Below are positions 59,634-64,000 of a stretch of DNA of 64,000 nucleotides, in pieces. A program made the position numbers and the translations under genes. The DNA is from Chitinophaga flava. GTDB taxonomy: Bacteria; Bacteroidota; Bacteroidia; Chitinophagales; Chitinophagaceae. Under the pieces are notes generated by a model. That model was not told the DNA's origin. It saw only the letters and a program-made list of their open reading frames with translations, and made no database searches. Location: assembly GCF_003308995.1 (NCBI RefSeq), contig NZ_QFFJ01000001.1:682001-746000 (forward strand), given 5' to 3'. The number at the start of each line of letters is the position of its first letter. The stretch's first letter is position 1.

Positions 59634-60941
59634 CTAAATTAATTCACCTTCCAGGTCGTAATCAAACGCTTTGGTGATACGTACTTCCACGAAGTCGCCC
59701 GGTTTCAGGCGTTTGGTGGTATTAATGATCACTTCATTGTCTACTTCCACGGAGTCAAATTCGGTGCGGGCAAGGTATCTGCCTGCTTCTTTTTTGTCTA
59801 CGACTACCTTAAATACTTTACCTTCCTTTTCCTGGTTTTTTTCGAGGGAGATTTCCTGCTGCACTTCCATGATCTCCTGTGCTCTTCTTTCTTTTTCTTC
59901 AGCAGGGATGTTGTCCTCCAGTGCATGAGCACTGGTACCTTCTTCATGACTATAGGTGAATACCCCTACCCTGTCAAAACGCATTCTTTCCAGGAAGCCT
60001 TTCAGTTCTTCTACATCCTCTTCCGTTTCACCGGGGAATCCGGCGATCAGGGTGGTACGCAAGCAGATGCCGGGTACTTTGGCGCGGATGTTATGAACCA
60101 GTTCTTCTATCTCTTCACGGGTAATCTGGCGTTTCATGGCTTTCAGCATGGCATTGGAAGCGTGCTGCAGCGGCATGTCCAGATAGTTGCAGATGTTAGG
60201 GAATTCGTTCATCACGTCCAGCACTTCCATTGGGAACTTGGTGGGATAAGCATAGTGCAGGCGTATCCATTCCAGTCCTTCCACGGCGGCCAGTGCCCTC
60301 ATGAGGTCGGCCAGGCGGCGCTGTTTGTACAGATCCAGACCGTAGTAGGTCAGTTCCTGTGCGATGAGCATAATTTCCTTTACACCGGAGCGTACCAGCT
60401 TTTCGGCTTCCTTTACCAGCTCCTCAATGGGGCGGGATACGTGTCCACCACGCATCAGGGGGATGGCACAAAAGGAACAGGTACGGTTACAACCTTCCGC
60501 GATCTTCAGATAAGCATAATGAGAAGGTGTGCTCAGCAAACGTTCTCCTATCAGTTCGGATTTGTAGTCAGCGTCAAATTTTTTGAGCAGTAAAGGAAGT
60601 TCCATGGTACCAAACCAGGCATCCACACCGCCAATCTCTGATTCCAGGTCGCCACGGTAGCGTTCGCTCAGACAACCGGTTACATAAACCTTGTCCAGCT
60701 TACCACGTTGTTTCAGTTCTACCTGTTCCAGGATGGTGTTAATGGATTCTTCTTTTGCTTTGTCAATAAAACCGCAGGTATTTACCACCACAATATTGTG
60801 GTCGCGTTTAGTGCTTTCATGCACCACATCGATCTCATTGGCCAGCAGTTGCCCGCTCAGCACTTCTGAGTCTACCATGTTCTTCGAACAACCAAGCGTA
60901 ATAATGTTAACCTTGTCTTTCTTTAAAGTTTTCGTCTTCAA
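59634..60941 (-). CDS. rimO: Ribosomal protein uS12 methylthiotransferase
   Basis: This radical-SAM enzyme adds a methylthio group to an Asp of ribosomal protein S12. The N-terminal UPF0004 domain (IITLGCSKNMVDSEVLSG) supplies three Cys for one cluster, the CxxxCxxC motif in EGCNRTCSFCAIPLMRG the second, and the C-terminal TRAM domain binds substrate. It has 435 residues. A TTG (60941) is the likely start. The order of this gene relative to ftsY and bL33/bL28 is as usual in this phylum, but an unrelated cupin gene separates them here. Confidence 0.93.
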   Translation of the reverse strand: MKTKTLKKDKVNIITLGCSKNMVDSEVLSGQLLANEIDVVHESTKRDHNIVVVNTCGFIDKAKEESINTILEQVELKQRGKLDKVYVTGCLSERYRGDLESEIGGVDAWFGTMELPLLLKKFDADYKSELIGERLLSTPSHYAYLKIAEGCNRTCSFCAIPLMRGGHVSRPIEELVKEAEKLVRSGVKEIMLIAQELTYYGLDLYKQRRLADLMRALAAVEGLEWIRLHYAYPTKFPMEVLDVMNEFPNICNYLDMPLQHASNAMLKAMKRQITREEIEELVHNIRAKVPGICLRTTLIAGFPGETEEDVEELKGFLERMRFDRVGVFTYSHEEGTSAHALEDNIPAEEKERRAQEIMEVQQEISLEKNQEKEGKVFKVVVDKKEAGRYLARTEFDSVEVDNEVIINTTKRLKPGDFVEVRITKAFDYDLEGELI

Positions 60942-61115
60942 GGGCGAATGTTTTAGAGCATGCGGTCATTTTTTTTGACCGGCACCGCCACGAAGACACA
61001 CAGACACTAATTGAATAAAACAGCAGACTTACTGTACGTGACTTTGAGCCTTAGTGGGGGTTGAGTAAGGAAGGTGCAAAGGTATGAAAAGAAATGGGAA
61101 TTATAAAATTTGGAG

Positions 61116-61187
61116 ATTTTGTTATTTGATTATTTGATCATTGATTGTCAGAGAAAAGTAAATGCCCAAACAATCAAATAACAAAAT
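61116..61187. repeat. 16-bp AT-rich inverted repeat
   Basis: ATTTTGTTATTTGATT (61116-61131) is the reverse complement of 61172-61187, with a 40-base loop. It starts 2 bases after the end of the JmjC gene and could be a weak terminator or a chance AT-rich repeat. Confidence 0.4.
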
Positions 61188-61189
61188 AA

Positions 61190-62068
61190 TTAAATAAAAT
61201 GGAGTGCTTTTTCAGCACGATCACGGGCCAGTTTACGCTTATAGTGGAACCACCACTGGGGGGCCAGTTTAATCATCAGGTTATTCATACCCCGGAGACC
61301 CACTATATGGTAAAGTCCGTTTAGCTTACCAGCGAGGGACGCATCCATCGCACGAAGGCTCATGGCAAACCCGCTGTCCATGTATTCCATATGATGCCAG
61401 TAGCCGCCCGGCATAAACATGGTATCACCGTGATTGAGGATGGTCGTATAACCTTTGGCATGGGCCAGTGCCGGAAAATGTTCGGTATCCAGCTTTTCGT
61501 GCCAGTTAACAAAGGATGCCGCACTTTCCACGGTAAAAGGCATACGGTAAATCAGGGGAGACTGATTATTTTCCAGCAACAGTACTCGTTTACGTCCCAG
61601 GAACTGAGTATGGAAGATATGCGACAAGTCGATATCGTAGTGCATATGCGCCACAGATCCGCCGCCGCCTACAAACAACATGGGGTACTTTTTCAGAAAT
61701 CCTTTGGCATACTGGTCGGGCCATACAATATCCTGTGCCAGCTGGGGAGCATGCTGAAAGATATTAAACAGGAAGATCCGGAGTGATACCGGGCCTTTTT
61801 TCAGCATATCAATATATTCTCCAAACGTGATATAGTCATCTGCTCCATTTACCAGGGTACTGGCGCTTGCGCGTTCGTTGTTATAAACGCCCACTAGTTT
61901 GTCGCCGACGATGCTTTTGAAGTAGTCCCAGGTCCATTTGCTGAAGGCAGGCCATTGTTCGCTCAGCCCTGCTGCTGAGATAATAACGGGTTTACGGGGT
62001 AAATAATAATTTTTGCGAAACTCCTCAGGTGTGATATCATCAACTCGGTCTATGTTGCTTATGATCAT
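61190..62068 (-). CDS. JmjC/cupin_8-type Fe(II)/2-oxoglutarate oxygenase
   Basis: This is a cytoplasmic protein of 292 residues. The N-terminal PRKPVIISAAGLSEQWPAFSKWTWDY block (two adjoining parts) is typical of cupin_8 proteins. The metal triad fits HMHYDIDLSH (His and Asp) and a later His in MPGGYWHHMEY. Relatives hydroxylate ribosomal proteins or other targets in bacteria (YcfD-like), but some are lipid or sugar enzymes. It lies between ftsY and rimO, which both relate to ribosomes. Substrate assignment is inference. Confidence 0.75.
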   Translation of the reverse strand: MIISNIDRVDDITPEEFRKNYYLPRKPVIISAAGLSEQWPAFSKWTWDYFKSIVGDKLVGVYNNERASASTLVNGADDYITFGEYIDMLKKGPVSLRIFLFNIFQHAPQLAQDIVWPDQYAKGFLKKYPMLFVGGGGSVAHMHYDIDLSHIFHTQFLGRKRVLLLENNQSPLIYRMPFTVESAASFVNWHEKLDTEHFPALAHAKGYTTILNHGDTMFMPGGYWHHMEYMDSGFAMSLRAMDASLAGKLNGLYHIVGLRGMNNLMIKLAPQWWFHYKRKLARDRAEKALHFI

Positions 62069-62111
62069 AACTACGAATTGTTAAGTAGGATTACAAAAAA
62101 ATACTATAATT

Positions 62112-62145
62112 CAAATGTAACAAATGCAGCTTATAAACGAACCAA
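62112..62145 (-). promoter_or_regulatory. Promoter of the JmjC gene
   Basis: On the minus strand TACATTTG (62112-62119) matches the -7 consensus and TTG (62143-62145) lies 23 bases upstream, the same spacing as at the OmpA-like gene. Confidence 0.55.
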
Positions 62146-62170
62146 TTGCACAGGGCCAAAAATGCGGCCA

Positions 62171-62210
62171 AAAAAAATATCCGGGACTATCATGATCAGC
62201 CCGGATATTT
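62171..62210 (-). terminator. Intrinsic terminator after ftsY
   Basis: AAATATCCGGG (62175-62185) pairs with CCCGGATATTT (62200-62210), 14-base loop; on the minus strand eight or more Ts follow. It lies 71 bases after the ftsY stop. Confidence 0.85.
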
Positions 62211-62281
62211 CATTTACCTAAAGTAAAATTGTAAGTGGGCTTAATTTAATCTCAAAAACAGCACACACAAACTTATAAAAA

Positions 62282-63244
62282 TCAATCATTTATGCTAAAG
62301 AGCGTATCAACAAACGCTTCTTTATTGAAAACCTGTAAATCTTCCATTTTTTCACCAATACCAATGTATTTCACCGGAATTTTAAACTGGTTAGCAATGG
62401 CCAGTACGACACCACCTTTGGCTGTACCATCCAGTTTGGTAATAGCCAGGGCAGTCACTTCGGTAGCTGCGGTAAACTGGCGTGCCTGTTCTACTGCATT
62501 TTGTCCGGTAGAGCCATCCAGTACCAGGAGTACTTCGTGAGGAGCATCCGGGATTACTTTTTTCATTACTCTTTTAATCTTACCAAGCTCATCCATGAGG
62601 TGGGCTTTGTTGTGCAAACGACCGGCAGTATCCACAATAATAACGTCCACTCCCCTGGCCGCACCACTCTGTACGGTATCAAAAGCCACAGCACCGGGGT
62701 CGGAGCCCATTTGCTGTTTTACGATGGGAACTTCGGCTCTTTCGCTCCAGATGGTCAATTGATCCACGGCTGCAGCACGGAAGGTATCGGCAGCACCCAG
62801 CAGCACGGATTTCCCTGCTTTTTTGAAGTTGTAGGCCAGTTTACCAATGGTGGTGGTTTTACCCACACCATTCACTCCTACCACCATGATCACATAAGGT
62901 TTTTTATCAGCGGGCACATCAAAATCGCGGAAACCACTATCGGGTGCATCTACCAGTATCGATGAAATTTCTTCCTTTAATATCCTATTCAACTCACTGG
63001 TTCCCAGGTACTTATCTTTAGCCACCCGTTGTTCGATGCGGTCAATGATTTTTACGGTAGTATCTACACCTACATCGGCCGATACCAGCGCATCTTCCAG
63101 GTTATCCAGCACTTCAGTGTCAACGGTTGACTTACCGGCAATAGCACGTCCGATTTTGCTCAGGAAGCTTTCTTTGGTTTTCTGCAAGCCCTGATCCAGA
63201 CTTTCCTTTTTTTCCCTGGAAAAAAGTTTATTGAAAAAGCTCAT
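62282..63244 (-). CDS. ftsY: Signal recognition particle receptor FtsY
   Basis: This SRP-GTPase at the inner membrane receives ribosome-SRP complexes. The N domain precedes the G motifs GVNGVGKTTTIGKLAYN, DTFRAAAVDQL, DTAGRLH and TKLDGTAKGG. It has 320 residues; the acidic A domain is very short, as is common in this phylum. It sits downstream of DUF4295 and the ribosomal protein genes but is separated from them by a terminator-like hairpin, so it may have partly independent expression. Confidence 0.95.
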   Translation of the reverse strand: MSFFNKLFSREKKESLDQGLQKTKESFLSKIGRAIAGKSTVDTEVLDNLEDALVSADVGVDTTVKIIDRIEQRVAKDKYLGTSELNRILKEEISSILVDAPDSGFRDFDVPADKKPYVIMVVGVNGVGKTTTIGKLAYNFKKAGKSVLLGAADTFRAAAVDQLTIWSERAEVPIVKQQMGSDPGAVAFDTVQSGAARGVDVIIVDTAGRLHNKAHLMDELGKIKRVMKKVIPDAPHEVLLVLDGSTGQNAVEQARQFTAATEVTALAITKLDGTAKGGVVLAIANQFKIPVKYIGIGEKMEDLQVFNKEAFVDTLFSIND

Positions 63245-63429
63245 AGTTTAGTTTAATTGGGCAGGAATTCATTGATTCCCTTTATTGAGTTATCCGGCTG
63301 CTGAGGCAGCATTGTTCCGAACTGTTCCAAACAGGCTGCTAAAATACAGCTTTTGTGTTAACAATAGCACCCGGATGTATAAAGAGGTAAAGTTACGGTT
63401 ATATTTGAGGGTATTGTTGGCACCAACAC

Positions 63430-63460
63430 AAAAAGCCGTCCTTTTAACGGGACAGCTTTT
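63430..63460 (-). terminator. Terminator-like hairpin between DUF4295 and ftsY
   Basis: AAAAGCCGTCC (63431-63441) pairs with GGACAGCTTTT (63450-63460), one mismatch on the plus strand and a G-U pair in minus-strand RNA. A-rich and T-rich flanks suit termination of the ribosomal unit, complete or partial. Confidence 0.7.
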
Positions 63461-63482
63461 CAGTATTATTAGTAAAGCCGAA

Positions 63483-63656
63483 TTACTTTTGGTTAACGTG
63501 CTCCAGAACTTTATCCTTGTGCACGATGGCTTCTTTAAAAGTGTATGCACCGGTTTTGGGTGAGCGTACAGCTCTGATTACCTTAGTCCACACTTTTGAT
63601 TCAGCTGCTGCTTTAGCATCTTTTACTTTCGAGTTCTTTGAAGCTGCTTTTGCCAT
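63483..63656 (-). CDS. DUF4295 small ribosome-associated protein
   Basis: This is a 57-residue basic protein. The C-terminal block SPKTGAYTFKEAIVHKDKV is the DUF4295 signature, found only in Bacteroidota next to bL33. The N-terminal part is Ala/Lys-rich and seems disordered. Its place in the ribosomal operon and high charge make a ribosomal role likely; that is inference from context. It was read from the sequence, as it is below the size most gene finders report. Confidence 0.85.
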   Translation of the reverse strand: MAKAASKNSKVKDAKAAAESKVWTKVIRAVRSPKTGAYTFKEAIVHKDKVLEHVNQK

Positions 63657-63726
63657 TGTATTGATTGTTTTTATGGTCTAATGGCTATATGGCTATCCCA
63701 GAACAGCCATTCACCATCAACAATTA

Positions 63727-63909
63727 TTATTTAATTTCTTTGTGTACAGTAACTTTCCTTAAAATAGGATTGTACTTTTTCAACTCCAGACGCTCAGGAG
63801 TGTTCTTCTTGTTCTTGTTGGAGATATAACGGGAAGTTCCGGGCTGACCAGAGGTTTTATGCTCTGTGCATTCCAGAATTACCTGTACTCTGTTACCTTT
63901 TTTTGCCAT
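63727..63909 (-). CDS. rpmG: Large ribosomal subunit protein bL33
   Basis: This is a 60-residue ribosomal protein. The TSGQPGTSRYISNKNKKNT segment and the final YNPILRKVTVHKEIK are typical. Of the zinc cysteines only one (VILECTEH) is kept, so this is the zinc-free type. It lies between bL28 and DUF4295 as usual in this phylum. Confidence 0.95.
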   Translation of the reverse strand: MAKKGNRVQVILECTEHKTSGQPGTSRYISNKNKKNTPERLELKKYNPILRKVTVHKEIK

Positions 63910-63939
63910 TTTGTATACAAATTAAGTGAGTCCTTAGAA

Positions 63940-64000
63940 TTAAATTTCCGTACCAGCTGCACGCAATTCTTTGACTACTGCATACAAACCTTTTTTGTTG
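63940..64000 (-). CDS. rpmB: Large ribosomal subunit protein bL28 (C-terminal end only)
   Basis: The last 19 codons on the minus strand read NKKGLYAVVKELRAAGTEI, the usual bL28 end. The rest lies beyond the window. It is the first ribosomal gene of the run bL28-bL33-DUF4295. Confidence 0.85.
   Translation of the reverse strand, partial: NKKGLYAVVKELRAAGTEI

Overview
The window looks like chromosomal DNA of a Bacteroidota bacterium, most likely a Chitinophaga-like member of the Chitinophagaceae. The reasons are: promoters with the TAnnTTTG -7 element instead of a sigma-70 -10 box; the lineage-typical order bL28 - bL33 - DUF4295 - ftsY; a parE/parC operon interrupted by DUF1835 and cupin genes; many secreted proteins and lipoproteins with families common in this phylum (DUF4382, DUF4199, DUF1349, CarboxypepD_reg outer-membrane barrels); and a two-component sensor with a Reg_prop/Y_Y_Y periplasmic region. 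No tRNA, rRNA, CRISPR array, transposase or prophage gene was seen. Nearly all of the window is ordinary, densely coding chromosome.

Layout. 1-6.4 kb: end of a CPA1 Na+/H+ antiporter gene, a secreted GH3 glycosidase, a GntR-TSUP-DUF1634 operon with a probable autoregulatory operator, and an aldo/keto reductase. 6.4-9.0 kb: a stand-alone EF-G paralogue behind an unusual leader holding two short ORFs and two intrinsic terminators; the second terminator has a mutually exclusive antiterminator and reads as a transcription attenuator. 9-11 kb: a lipoprotein, DusB and a pair of inverted REP-like palindromes. 11-17.1 kb: an ergothioneine operon (flavin disulfide reductase, EgtV, EgtU, EgtB, EgtD) that couples uptake and synthesis; the substrate-binding half of EgtU appears circularly permuted.

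17-30 kb: DinB and DUF2867 proteins, an outer-membrane barrel, a DsbA-like protein, an OmpA lipoprotein, a LacI regulator with a double operator in front of an SGNH hydrolase, small secreted proteins, a DPP-IV peptidase and a HEAT-like protein. 30.5-38.4 kb: a nine-gene operon starting with a dihydroorotase homologue that has lost catalytic residues, then DUF4199, two glycosyltransferases and the full GDP-D-glycero-alpha-D-manno-heptose set (hddA, gmhA, hddC, gmhB). This points to heptose-containing surface glycan.

38.4-44.2 kb: the topoisomerase IV operon. 44.4-45 kb: tandem tiny membrane proteins. 45-48.8 kb: a NarL-type response regulator and its sensor kinase; the kinase is split by a frameshift in a seven-G tract. 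48.9-57.7 kb: a Ycf48-like protein, GH31 glucosidase, a gene-poor stretch of about 0.8 kb, a 51-residue membrane protein, a MORN-like protein, a DUF4382 lipoprotein and glycogen branching enzyme. 57.8-64 kb: DEAD-box helicase, RimO, a JmjC/cupin oxygenase, FtsY, DUF4295, bL33 and the end of bL28.

All family calls come from reading motifs in the translated sequence; no database search was run.
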